Below, piece by piece: positions 15,506 to 23,358 of a stretch of 64,000 nt of DNA (position 1 is its first letter; each line of letters begins with the position of its first letter). The DNA is from Streptomyces sp. NBC_00083 (GTDB lineage: Bacteria; Actinomycetota; Actinomycetes; Streptomycetales; Streptomycetaceae). The translations under genes were made by a program, and so were the position numbers. The stretch lies in NCBI RefSeq assembly GCF_026343295.1, contig NZ_JAPELY010000001.1, positions 3,348,001 to 3,412,000 on the forward strand. Reading direction: 5' to 3'. Under the pieces are notes generated by a model. It saw only the letters and a list, made by a program, of their open reading frames with translations. It was not told where the DNA came from and ran no database searches.

Positions 15506-16794
15506 ATGATCACCTCGAAGGCTTCGTTGTCGATGATGCGGTCGGACTGTATCGCCCGCCCGTACTCCAGACCCGCGTCACCGTTGTCCTTGTTGTCGAC
15601 ATGGGCCCGAATGCAGGGCGCGTTGTAGGGCGGGGTGGGCTGGGCGGCCCGGTCGACGGTGACGTTCGCGATGTCCCACACGTCGCCGACCGGACGCGGA
15701 GTGATGTCTACACACTGGTTCCCGTCCTTCCCGCCCTGTCCGGACCCGGCGAAGGGGTACTCGTCACAGGAGTCGTTGAGGACACCGGTGGCGCCCCCCA
15801 CGAACTTGTTCGGCCCGCCAATGCCACAGGTCTTGTCGCGCCGTTTGTCGTTCTTCGGGTCGAGGGGGTCGGTGAACCGGTTCAGCGGGTGGTCGTGGTC
15901 GCCGTACTTGCCGGCCAGGTTCTTCTGCGCCCACTCGTAGGCGATGGCCGCCCCCCGGTACCGGGCCTTGCTGAACGTCACATTGGCCAGGTGGCCCGGG
16001 ACGATGCAGCCGGGCCAGCTGCCCGAGTCATCGTCGCAGCGAACCTCGATGCCGTTCCACTCCGGCCGAATGTGGGTGGGCGGCCCCGACCCGTTGAGGA
16101 TGGCCCCCTCCACGTGGTAGGTCGGCAAGATCGTCGTGTTGAAGCCCTTGCCCACCGACGAACGGTAGCTCAGGGCGCCGTCCTTGCCCTCGTGGAGGCG
16201 GCGGAAGCGGACGGCCGCGCCGTCCCAGGCTGACGACCCGGACGTGCACTGGCCGCTGCAGGTCGAGCTCAGGGCCATCGTGACGGGGGGCATTGTCGCC
16301 GTCATCTCGACGACCTCGGTAATGATGTCCTCCGACCATGCCGCCTGGGGCAAAGAGTCCATGGACGCCGCCATCGCGACGAACACCGTGGCGTGGTCGG
16401 CTACGCTCCCGTCCTTGCCGAGGGCCTCATAGATGACCCAGTGGCGTACGCAGTAGGCCTTGCGGCTGGACTGGCGGGGATCGGCCCCGGTACACATCCC
16501 CAGCCCGGGGTTCGGCTTGGGATCGGCGGCCTGGGCGCGGGCCGTTGGTGCGAGGGCGGCGGAGGTGGGGGCGGCGGCGCCTGCGGGGGCGGTGTCGGTG
16601 GTCCTCACGCACGTCCAGGCCGTGCCATGGCGCTGGAGTGGGGTACCGGGTGCGGTGGCGACGCACGTTCCATGACCGGGCGGGGCCGCGCTGGCGGGCG
16701 GCGCGGCGGTAGCGGGGGCGGTGCCTGCGGCGCACAGGGATGCGGTGAAGACCAGTGCGGCTATCGCCGACAGGCCGCGTCTGCGGTGTTTCAC
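15496..16794 (-). CDS. Secreted NucA/NucB-type deoxyribonuclease
   Basis: A 432-residue secreted protein. The signal peptide (KHRRRGLSAIAALVFTASL, then Ala-rich) is followed by a long Ala/Pro linker, a Cys-rich central part, and a C-terminal NucA/NucB nuclease domain. The diagnostic motif is SCDEYPFAGSGQGG (Cys343, DEYPF 344-348), preceded by a Cys-containing DKTCGIGG loop. Such enzymes cut extracellular DNA. The GTG at 16794 follows GGAAGGG. It is divergent from a secreted beta-rich protein, with back-to-back promoters. Confidence 0.82.
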   Translation of the reverse strand: MKHRRRGLSAIAALVFTASLCAAGTAPATAAPPASAAPPGHGTCVATAPGTPLQRHGTAWTCVRTTDTAPAGAAAPTSAALAPTARAQAADPKPNPGLGMCTGADPRQSSRKAYCVRHWVIYEALGKDGSVADHATVFVAMAASMDSLPQAAWSEDIITEVVEMTATMPPVTMALSSTCSGQCTSGSSAWDGAAVRFRRLHEGKDGALSYRSSVGKGFNTTILPTYHVEGAILNGSGPPTHIRPEWNGIEVRCDDDSGSWPGCIVPGHLANVTFSKARYRGAAIAYEWAQKNLAGKYGDHDHPLNRFTDPLDPKNDKRRDKTCGIGGPNKFVGGATGVLNDSCDEYPFAGSGQGGKDGNQCVDITPRPVGDVWDIANVTVDRAAQPTPPYNAPCIRAHVDNKDNGDAGLEYGRAIQSDRIIDNEAFEVIIAP

Positions 16795-16864
16795 AAGGTG
16801 ATCCCTTCCGTCGGTGGCCCCGTGGCGGGCCACCGAAGGTATGGAACCTGGCAACTCCCTTTCA

Positions 16865-16918
16865 TATCAACCGAGAACGCGACAGTTCTTGATCGCATTT
16901 GGCCAGTTGTGGTATGGA
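16865..16918. promoter_or_regulatory. Divergent promoters of the nuclease and beta-rich protein genes
   Basis: Rightward: TTGATC (16889-16894), 18-bp spacer, TATGGA (16913-16918), which places the start about 60 nt before the ATG at 16988. Leftward: the minus strand reads TTGATA (16870 down to 16865) as a -35, with a weaker -10 near 16845. The two -35 boxes are only 18 bp apart, so one bound regulator could affect both. Confidence 0.5.
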
Positions 16919-16987
16919 CCTGCCGCCCTCGGCGGCGCTAGTTTCCCTCACACTCGCCTCACAGACCACGCACAGGGGGAAGCTACG

Positions 16988-18271
16988 ATGCGCCGCACAA
17001 GAAACCGCCTGGGCAAAGGGCTCGGAGCGCTCTTAGCCACCGCGACGGCCGCCGTGGGCCTGGCCGCCAGCCCGGCCGCCGCCGGCCCGGCCACCCCGGC
17101 CGGCGCCTCCGGGCAGACGGTCCAGGCCGGCCAGACCTGCACGGCAGCCGATCTCGGTACCCGCCACCCGGTCATCAAGAGCACCGAAGTGTCCCCGGCC
17201 ATCACCCACTTCAAGGGGTGGTACGTCACCCAGGGATCAACCGGTACCCAGACCATCTCCACGAACGTTCAGGAAACCATTTCGGTCTCCGTGGGCGTCA
17301 ACGGCAGCGTTCAGGGCAGCTTCGCCGTCGAGGCCCTCGGCACCGTCGGCGCGAGCCTCGGCCTGAACGTCCAGGTCAACTACACCACCACCAGCAGCAC
17401 CAACAAGTCCATCACCTGGGACTTCTACCAGCCCGGCTACTACGGGCTCTACGAGGGCACCAAGAAGGTCACCGGCACCTACGGCAGCCTCAACTGCAAC
17501 CGCGTCCAACAGGGCGACGGCAGTTGGGCGTTGAAGTGGACCGAGGGACCCGACACCGGCAGCTACACCACCTTCACCACCCTCGAAGAGGGCGCAGTGC
17601 GCTGCGAGGACAAGGTCCCCGCCAACAGCATCATGCGCAAGGCACAGGGCCTCCTCGACTGCGGCTCCGCCTCCGCCGCCGCGAAGCACTCGGCCGGGCC
17701 GGTTCCCTCGGCGAAGGCCGCCGAGGCCAGGCACGAATCCGAGCAGGCGGCCCAGGCCGCCAAGCCCGAGAGGAGCGTGAAGGCCACGGGAAGCGCGGCC
17801 CCTGCCGCCCAGGCCGCCGCTCTGAACTGCCAACCCGCGGTCTACAGGATCGACGTCCCCGGCAAGCCCCTGAACTGGAGTGCACCGCTCCTCGCCAACG
17901 ACGGCATCCGCCTGCGCGAATCCAACTTCTTCAGCGCCCACCTGGACAACTGGCGCCTGTGCAACGTCACGGAGAACAACGGAGTCATCGAGGCGACCCT
18001 GTGGAACTGGGGCAACGGCGGATGCGCGACCGTCCCGGCGAACATCGCCAACCAGGAGCAGGCCTACCTGACGACGGCCACCTGCGGGGAGGACGACCTC
18101 CAGCGGTTCTACATCTACCGCGACGTACCCGGCAGCTCGAAGATCGGTCTTCAGAACAAGTACACCGGCTCCATGATGGGCCACGACCGGTACGCGGACG
18201 GGGAGTTGATCCGCCAGTACTCCAGCGGCCGGCCGGACGGCACGGGCACGTACGCCCTGACCGCGGTCTGA
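16988..18271 (+). CDS. Secreted Ser/Thr-rich beta-strand protein, pore-former-like, with TTA codon
   Basis: A 427-residue exported protein. A twin-Arg-less signal peptide (about residues 1-32, ending SPAAAGPA) is followed by a region rich in alternating Ser/Thr/Val strands (TISVSVGVNGSVQGSF, LGLNVQVNYTTTSSTNKS, about 95-145). This resembles the amphipathic insertion hairpins of aerolysin/ETX-MTX2 toxins. An Ala/Lys-rich linker (about 225-280) leads to a C-terminal Cys-paired domain of beta-trefoil character (NWRLCNVTENNG, GCATVPANIANQEQ). Codon 16 is TTA (17033-17035), so translation should need bldA tRNA. GGGGGAAG precedes the ATG. Family assignment is by pattern only. Confidence 0.7.
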   Translation: MRRTRNRLGKGLGALLATATAAVGLAASPAAAGPATPAGASGQTVQAGQTCTAADLGTRHPVIKSTEVSPAITHFKGWYVTQGSTGTQTISTNVQETISVSVGVNGSVQGSFAVEALGTVGASLGLNVQVNYTTTSSTNKSITWDFYQPGYYGLYEGTKKVTGTYGSLNCNRVQQGDGSWALKWTEGPDTGSYTTFTTLEEGAVRCEDKVPANSIMRKAQGLLDCGSASAAAKHSAGPVPSAKAAEARHESEQAAQAAKPERSVKATGSAAPAAQAAALNCQPAVYRIDVPGKPLNWSAPLLANDGIRLRESNFFSAHLDNWRLCNVTENNGVIEATLWNWGNGGCATVPANIANQEQAYLTTATCGEDDLQRFYIYRDVPGSSKIGLQNKYTGSMMGHDRYADGELIRQYSSGRPDGTGTYALTAV

Positions 18272-18292
18272 TCACCTCCACGCCGTGAACAC

Positions 18293-18335
18293 GGCCCCGC
18301 ACGTGAACCCCGGCCTCGCGGTTCCGTGCGGGGCC
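18293..18335 (+). terminator. Perfect 11-bp terminator, also present in the 11.3-kb relic
   Basis: GGCCCCGCACG (18293-18303) pairs with CGTGCGGGGCC (18325-18335), 22 bp after the stop of the beta-rich protein gene. A slightly altered inverted copy lies at 11297-11339. Confidence 0.85.
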
Positions 18336-18398
18336 TTCCGCGTCTTTCCACCGCGGCGTGAGCCTTGGCGAGATCCCAGACGTGGACGCGGCGCGAGC

Positions 18399-18947
18399 TC
18401 AGTCGGACGGCGTGGCCGAGGACCGCGTTCCGAACCACTGCTCCGCGTCCCACTCCTCGAACCGTTCCACCTCGGTGAAGCCGAGCCTGGCCGCGAGGCG
18501 GAGTGAGGGCGTGTTGGCGGTCTGGGTGCAGAGCACCACTGGCTCGCCGGGGAGCGTGCGGGCGAACCAGTCGAGTGCCGCCCCACACGCCTCCGTGGCG
18601 TAGCCGTGCCCCCACGCCTCCGGCAGGAACATATAGCCGAGCTCGGCCTCTCCGGCTTCCGCACGGACGTGCCCCGGACGTTCCGCGTCGCGTCGATCGA
18701 ACGAGACCGTGCCGATCATCGATCCGTCGAGTTCGATCACGAACAGGCCGGGGCGTCGCCCGGGGACCTCGGGAACCGTCTGTTCCAGGTGTTCGCGAGG
18801 GAGAGCGCCACCGAGGAAGGTGCGAACCTCTGCGGAAGCGAACACCTCGATGAACGCCGCACGGTCCCGCGCCTCGGAAGCGCGGAGTACGAGCCGCTCT
18901 GTCCTGATCGGAGCAGGCGGCCAGGCGACGGGCCCCAGCTCACTCAT
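18399..18947 (-). CDS. GNAT N-acetyltransferase (RimJ/RimL type)
   Basis: A 182-residue acetyltransferase. The start IRTERLVLRASEARDRAAF is typical of ribosomal-protein-alanine N-acetyltransferase relatives (Acetyltransf_3). The acetyl-CoA region is ELGYMFLPEAWGHGYATEAC, followed by ALDWF and NTPSLRLAARLGFTEVERFEEW. The ATG at 18947 fits the conserved start. It is monocistronic and convergent with the toxin-like gene. The acceptor is unknown. Confidence 0.88.
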   Translation of the reverse strand: MSELGPVAWPPAPIRTERLVLRASEARDRAAFIEVFASAEVRTFLGGALPREHLEQTVPEVPGRRPGLFVIELDGSMIGTVSFDRRDAERPGHVRAEAGEAELGYMFLPEAWGHGYATEACGAALDWFARTLPGEPVVLCTQTANTPSLRLAARLGFTEVERFEEWDAEQWFGTRSSATPSD

Positions 18948-19158
18948 GGCGGGCAACCTATCGGAAGTCGCCGTCTCGTACGGCGGAAAGGAGCTGCCGG
19001 GTGGGGATGAGGGTGGCTCCGTCGCGTGGGGGAGGAGCCGGCGTCGTGGTCGGCTCAGAGGGTGAGTGACCGTCAGTCCCGGGCTCGATGCCGGGGGATG
19101 CGGGGCCGTGGAACCGTGTCTCGGGACACCGTCTTCCAACGCGTCAGGAGGCCCGTCC

Positions 19159-19695
19159 GTGTCCGAATGCGCCATCTCCCGTTCAGGGACAGCAGTTGCA
19201 GAGGTTCCCTCCCCGCCCCGGTGGGCCGTCCGAGCCGCCTATGCCTCGGCGCTCTCCGCGACCGCCGGGTTCATCCCGCTCCACGCCGTGTGGGCGCTCG
19301 GGATTCCCCTCTGGGCACACAAGGAGGAGTTCCGTGAGTGGTACGCGGTCGGTGGCGGGCCGTACCTCTTCGTACTCAGCGGCCTGGCCCTCCTTGCGGG
19401 CATCCTGGCATTGAGTCTGGTGCGGCCGTGGGGGCTGGAGTTCCCGGGGTGGACCCCGTTCCTCGCCGGACGCAGGGTGCCGCGCCGGATGCTGGCCGGC
19501 GCGGCCTTCACGGTCTCGGTGTTCCTCCTCGTGTACACCGTCTGGGCAGCGGTGCAGACGGTCAATGACTTCAGTGACGACGGGATATTCAGCCCCTGGA
19601 TCCCCGTCTACGGAATCCCGCAGTTCTTGGTGTGGGGCATCGGCTTGGCCGTCGCGGCACAGTCCTATCGCCGCCGGACGTTCTCCGGGACGTAA
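19159..19695 (+). CDS. Integral membrane protein of unknown function
   Basis: A 178-residue protein with four hydrophobic segments (about residues 19-43, 58-80, 104-127 and 146-166). The first two are separated by a WAHKEEFREWYAVGGGPY loop. This arrangement resembles many Streptomyces conserved membrane proteins (DUF3995-like). The GTG at 19159 is chosen because AGGAGG lies 7 nt upstream; an ATG at 19066 lacks a good site. It is divergent from the GNAT gene. Confidence 0.72.
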   Translation: MSECAISRSGTAVAEVPSPPRWAVRAAYASALSATAGFIPLHAVWALGIPLWAHKEEFREWYAVGGGPYLFVLSGLALLAGILALSLVRPWGLEFPGWTPFLAGRRVPRRMLAGAAFTVSVFLLVYTVWAAVQTVNDFSDDGIFSPWIPVYGIPQFLVWGIGLAVAAQSYRRRTFSGT

Positions 19696-19811
19696 GGACG
19701 CTCGGGCGCGGTGGAGTCGAGCTCGGCCAGGGAGGCCCCCGGGCGGCTGGTGCCGGGTGTCGCGTTCAATCCAGGCGACCTCCCGACAGTCATGGTTTAT
19801 CCGTTTTGCAT

Positions 19812-19836
19812 GTGTATTTGGCATATGCATGGGTAG
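19812..19836 (+). promoter_or_regulatory. SigmaB-type stress promoter before csbD
   Basis: GTGT (19812-19815), 15-bp spacer, GGGTAG (19831-19836) fits the Streptomyces sigmaB/sigmaH-family pattern GNNT-N14-16-GGGTAY except at its last base. It lies 49 bp before the csbD start, and csbD genes are classical sigmaB targets. Confidence 0.55.
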
Positions 19837-19884
19837 GGGTTGGGGGCCCGATGGACGCTGTTGTGCGGCGTGGAGGTGTTGAGG

Positions 19885-20058
19885 ATGACGGCTGGCAAGA
19901 AGGTCAAGAACGCGGCCCAGAAGACCAAGGGCAAGATGAAGGAGACCACGGGCCGGGCTGTGGGGAACGAGAGCCTGGAGGCGAAGGGGGCTCGTGAGCA
20001 GATCGCCGGGGATGCCAAGCAGACCGTGCAGAAGGGGAAGGACACGTTGAAGCACTGA
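19885..20058 (+). CDS. CsbD family stress protein
   Basis: A 57-residue, Lys-rich, hydrophilic helical protein. The sequence KVKNAAQKTKGKMKETTGRA, then EAKGAREQIAGDAKQTVQKGKD, is the CsbD family signature in full. CsbD proteins accumulate on general stress and are thought to be mostly disordered helices. GGAGGTG precedes the ATG. It lies behind a sigmaB-type promoter and next to the gas-vesicle region. Confidence 0.92.
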   Translation: MTAGKKVKNAAQKTKGKMKETTGRAVGNESLEAKGAREQIAGDAKQTVQKGKDTLKH

Positions 20059-20096
20059 GAAGTGCCGGGGGAGCGGAGCGCGGGGGATCGCAGAGC

Positions 20097-20123
20097 AAGG
20101 GCCGGCGATGGGTGCCGGCCCTT
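20097..20123. terminator. Bidirectional hairpin between csbD and the gas-vesicle accessory gene
   Basis: AAGGGCCGGC (20097-20106) pairs perfectly with GCCGGCCCTT (20114-20123) over a 7-nt loop, with the two convergent stop codons on either side. It is A-rich on the left and T-rich on the right, so it works both ways. Confidence 0.8.
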
Positions 20124-20138
20124 CTGCGGTCGCGGTGG

Positions 20139-21245
20139 TCAGCGCCGCTGCCGCCTGCGTCCACGACGTGGCGTCCCTGCCTCTTCCTCGTCGTCCTCAT
20201 CGTCCTCGCGGTCGTCGTCGGATTCCTCGGGCTCTTCGTCCTCTTCGGGCTCTTCGTCCTCGTACTCTTCGTCGCCCTCCTCGTCGTCCTCCGGGTTGTC
20301 CGTCTCCTCCTCGGGCTCGGAGTCGTCCTGCTCGGGTTGTTCGTCGTCGTACTCGTCGTCGCCCTCCTCCCCGGTGCCGTCCTCGTCCTGGCCCTCCTGC
20401 TCCTCTTCCTCCAGTGCCTCTTCGTGTGTGCGCACGACCTCACCGTCACGGATCTCGCCGCGCCAGCCTTCCGCCTCGTCGGTGGTGAGCGAGACGTGCC
20501 GCAGGAAGTGCTTGAGGTCCAGACGCAGTCGTCGTCCCTGAGCGCGCCAGATGTTTCCGGTCTTCTCGAAGAGGCCGGAAGGGTAGTACTCGACGACGAC
20601 CACGATGCGGGTCAGTGTCGGCACCAGCTCGTGGAAGCTGACACACCCGCGCGTGCTGCCCTTCGCCCCTTCGGAGGTCCACACGATCCGCTCGTCCGGG
20701 ATCTGTTCCTGGACGGTGGCCTTGTACCCGCGCGTGGACGGGCCGACCTTCACCTTCCAGTCGCTGGTGGTGTCGTCGCTGCGGGAGACGCTGCGTACGC
20801 CCTTGGCGAAGGTGCTGAAGTCCTCGTACTGCGTCCAGTGGTCGTACACCGTGCGCAGTGGCAGGCCGACGTCGATGAACTCGATGATGTTGATGACCTT
20901 GCCGCCGCCCTTGCGGCCCTTCTTGCCCTTGCCGAACAGGTTCGATGCGGCGTCGGTGACCGTGTCCTTCACGTTGCCGAGCTTCTGGCCGACCATGGCC
21001 TTGACGGGGGAGTCGCCCTGCAGCAAGCGGCCCCCGATGCCGGCGACGTCGGAGAGCTTCCCCTTGCCGTCGGCCACGTCCTGGAGCTGGTCGGTGACGT
21101 CCCAGAGTTTGTCGGTCGCCTTGTCCGCCAGCTGTCCGGCCTGGGCCCCCAGGAACGAGGTCGCTTCCTCGATGAGCTGGTCCAGTCCTGACTTGTTGTC
21201 CCGTTCTCCGGATCGCTGTCCTCCGGATCGCTGTGACTGTGCCAT
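20139..21245 (-). CDS. SRPBCC-domain gas-vesicle accessory protein with long acidic tail
   Basis: A 368-residue protein. The N-terminal third is helical (LIEEATSFLGAQAGQLADKATDKL). A START/SRPBCC coenzyme-Q-binding-like domain follows at about 117-265 (IEFIDVGLPLRTVYDHWTQYEDFSTF, RIVVVVEYYPSGLFEK). The last 100 residues are almost all Glu/Asp, ending in a short basic GTPRRGRRRQRR. It is cotranscribed with 21249-22271 (3-bp gap), divergent from gvpO. Streptomyces gas-vesicle clusters carry a gene of this kind (gvpX/Y/Z group); the exact letter is uncertain. Confidence 0.8.
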   Translation of the reverse strand: MAQSQRSGGQRSGERDNKSGLDQLIEEATSFLGAQAGQLADKATDKLWDVTDQLQDVADGKGKLSDVAGIGGRLLQGDSPVKAMVGQKLGNVKDTVTDAASNLFGKGKKGRKGGGKVINIIEFIDVGLPLRTVYDHWTQYEDFSTFAKGVRSVSRSDDTTSDWKVKVGPSTRGYKATVQEQIPDERIVWTSEGAKGSTRGCVSFHELVPTLTRIVVVVEYYPSGLFEKTGNIWRAQGRRLRLDLKHFLRHVSLTTDEAEGWRGEIRDGEVVRTHEEALEEEEQEGQDEDGTGEEGDDEYDDEQPEQDDSEPEEETDNPEDDEEGDEEYEDEEPEEDEEPEESDDDREDDEDDEEEAGTPRRGRRRQRR

Positions 21246-21248
21246 GGC

Positions 21249-22271
21249 CTACCTCCCCGCGGACGGCCTGCGGCTCGCCGTCTTCTTCGCTGCCGTCTTC
21301 TTGGCCGTCGTCTTTTTGGCGGCCGTCTTCTTCGCGGGCGTCTTGCGCGCCGGTGTCCGCGCCGCGGTCTTCTTCGCCGCGGTCTTACGGGCGGGCCCGC
21401 TCGCGGTCTTCTTGGTGCTCGCCTTCTTCGCGGGGGGCTTGGTGGCCGTCTTCTTTGCCGTCTTCTTGGCCGGCGCGGTCTTCTTCGCGGCGGCGGTACG
21501 GCCGTCGGTCCTGGATGACGCGCTCTTCTTGGCCGTAGCCGGGCGGCCGCCACTCCGGGAGGACGCGCTCTTCTTGGCCGGAGTCTTCTTCGCCGCGGTC
21601 TTCTTCGCGGGTGCCGAGGATGTGGAAGGGCTGCGGCGCCGTGTGGGCCGGCGCGGCGAGGGCTCGGAATCGGCGGTGCCGCGGGAGCGGGGGGAAGGGC
21701 GACTGCGTCTGCGCGGAGGGGGAGCCTCCTGCTCGTCCTCCTCTTCCTCTTCCTCGTCTTCGGGTTCCGTCTCGTAAGCCTCGTCTTCGTCTTCGTACTC
21801 GTCTTCGCCTTCCTCGTCCTCCGGCTCCTCCTCCGGTTCCGCTTCGTCGTCGGCCTCGTCCCGCGGCCGCTCGTAGTCCTCTTCGTCCTCGTAGGAGCCG
21901 TACTCCTCGTCGTCCTCGTACGGCTCCTCGCCCTCGTCCTGGTCCTTGCCGGACTGTGCGCTGCCGAGTTCGAGGGTGCGTTGGTGGAGGGAGTCGGCGA
22001 GGTCGGCGAGCTTGCGGTTGGCGGCCGCGCTCAGCGCCTTCTTCCCGACATCGAGGGCTTCGCCGCGCAGTTGGTCGCTGATCTCGGCGAACTGCGGCGT
22101 TTCCTTGAGCTTGGCAAGGCCCTGCGTCATGAGCTGGGCGGGGTCCAGACCGAAGCGCCGTCCCGCGAGGTACGTGGCCACGGAGAAGGCGAGGCGGCCC
22201 TTCTTGGCGCGTCCCAGTAGATAGCCCCCGGCCACGGCGGCCGCGAGGGTGATTTTGGTCGTGTCCTGCAT
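21249..22271 (-). CDS. Gas-vesicle accessory protein with acidic centre and histone-H1-like Lys/Ala tail
   Basis: A 340-residue protein in three parts. Residues 1-100 are ordered: a hydrophobic start TTKITLAAAVAGGYLLGRAKKG, then AFSVATYLAGRRFGLDP. Residues about 110-185 are nearly all Asp/Glu, and about 185-340 are repeats of AKKTAAKKT type. The tail resembles histone H1 or HupS-like DNA-binding tails. The ATG at 22271 is chosen over a TTG at 22280 by spacing from GGAAGGGA. It is the first gene of a two-gene operon divergent from gvpOAFGJLSK. Nucleic-acid or vesicle binding by the tail is inference. Confidence 0.78.
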   Translation of the reverse strand: MQDTTKITLAAAVAGGYLLGRAKKGRLAFSVATYLAGRRFGLDPAQLMTQGLAKLKETPQFAEISDQLRGEALDVGKKALSAAANRKLADLADSLHQRTLELGSAQSGKDQDEGEEPYEDDEEYGSYEDEEDYERPRDEADDEAEPEEEPEDEEGEDEYEDEDEAYETEPEDEEEEEEDEQEAPPPRRRSRPSPRSRGTADSEPSPRRPTRRRSPSTSSAPAKKTAAKKTPAKKSASSRSGGRPATAKKSASSRTDGRTAAAKKTAPAKKTAKKTATKPPAKKASTKKTASGPARKTAAKKTAARTPARKTPAKKTAAKKTTAKKTAAKKTASRRPSAGR

Positions 22272-22428
22272 GAGCTGCAATCCCTTCCACCCGGGCTGCT
22301 GCGTGCGCGCCGCCCGGGAACGTCCGGGGTCCGCGGCTACGCCGGTGTGCTCGTGATGTGGGCTGCCGACGCAGGGAGACCGCCCCGCTCAGAAGGCTTG
22401 GACGCCCTCTGCCCCCGAGGCGAGAGTG

Positions 22429-22440
22429 ATATGTACATAT
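22429..22440. promoter_or_regulatory. Perfect palindrome ATATGTACATAT before gvpO
   Basis: This 12-bp perfect inverted repeat sits in an AT-rich patch that is exceptional for the local base composition, 49 bp before the gvpO start and within the 217-bp divergent gas-vesicle control region. It is a good candidate operator or -10 region; no known regulator consensus fits with confidence. Confidence 0.5.
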
Positions 22441-22488
22441 ATGATGGCATTGTATTCGGCACGTTGTGTTCCCTCAGTGGAGTGACCG

Positions 22489-22869
22489 ATGGCCGCACCA
22501 GAACCGGCACGACCGCGCCGCGCCCGCCCGCGTCCGGCAGCAGAGGACGCCGACGACGCGGACAGGACAGCGCCCCGCCGCGCGCCCGCCAAGAAGGACC
22601 GGGCCGGAGTCCCGGACGCGGCCGCCGCGATGCGTTCCGCCGCCGGGCAGCTCGCCCAACTCCTGGGCCGGGTCCCCGACTCCGTGACCTCGCTCAAACC
22701 GACCGAGGACGGGTGGGAGGCACAGGTGGAGGTGGTCGAACTGGAACGCATCCCCGACACGACCAGCGTGATGGCCAGCTACAAAGTGGCCCTGGATTCG
22801 CGCGGAGCGCTGGTCTCCTACGAGCGGACCCGCCGCTACAGCAGAGGCATGATCGACCGGCCGACCTAG
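22489..22869 (+). CDS. gvpO: Gas vesicle protein GvpO
   Basis: A 126-residue protein. A basic, Pro/Arg/Ala-rich N-terminus is followed by the GvpO domain at about 45-120: AAGQLAQLLGRVPDSVTSL, DGWEAQVEVVELERIPDTTSVMAS (described by its core WEAQVEVVELERIP), YKVALDSRGALVSYERTRRYSR. GvpO is an accessory protein required for vesicle formation in haloarchaea and is conserved as the first gene of Streptomyces gvp operons. GGAG precedes the ATG. It heads an eight-gene operon with tight spacing. Confidence 0.92.
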   Translation: MAAPEPARPRRARPRPAAEDADDADRTAPRRAPAKKDRAGVPDAAAAMRSAAGQLAQLLGRVPDSVTSLKPTEDGWEAQVEVVELERIPDTTSVMASYKVALDSRGALVSYERTRRYSRGMIDRPT

Positions 22870-22896
22870 CAGGGCCGCCCCGGGAAAGGAGGCGCC

Positions 22897-23355
22897 ATGA
22901 CCATGGTGCCGCAGAGCGGCAGCAGCATGAGCAGAGGCGGCGGCGGCAGCGGCAACCTCTACGACGTACTGGAACTCATACTCGACCGCGGGCTCGTCAT
23001 CGACGTCTTCGCCCGTATCTCGCTGGTGGGCATCGAACTCATCAAAATCGACGTGCGGATCGTCGTGGCCAGCGTCGACACCTATCTGCGCTTCGCGGAA
23101 GCCTGCAACCGCCTCGACCTCGAAGCCGGCCGCAAGGCGCCCGCACAGCTGCCCGAGGTCGTCGGCGGCCTGATGGAGGGCGGCGCCCACGGCAAGTCCA
23201 AGGGCGCGCTCAGCGGCGCTGTCGAAGCCGTCACCGAATCCCTGTCCGGCCGCTCCGAGAAGGATGACGAGCCGGAAGAGGAGCCGGAGGAAGAGGAGCC
23301 CGCGCCGCGGCGCCGGCGTCCCGCCCGGCGGCCGGTGCGCCGCGAGAAGGAGTGA
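22897..23355 (+). CDS. gvpA: Gas vesicle structural protein GvpA with charged C-terminal extension
   Basis: A 152-residue protein. Residues about 20-75 are the GvpA core: NLYDVLELILDRGLVIDVFA, ISLVGIELIKIDVRIVVASV, DTYLRFAEACNRLD. This small hydrophobic subunit polymerises into the gas-filled rib shell. After it comes an extension of about 75 residues, acidic (EKDDEPEEEPEEEEP) then Arg-rich, absent from cyanobacterial GvpA (about 70 residues). It starts 27 bp after gvpO with an AAAGGAGG site. Confidence 0.92.
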   Translation: MTMVPQSGSSMSRGGGGSGNLYDVLELILDRGLVIDVFARISLVGIELIKIDVRIVVASVDTYLRFAEACNRLDLEAGRKAPAQLPEVVGGLMEGGAHGKSKGALSGAVEAVTESLSGRSEKDDEPEEEPEEEEPAPRRRRPARRPVRREKE

Positions 23356-23358
23356 GCG

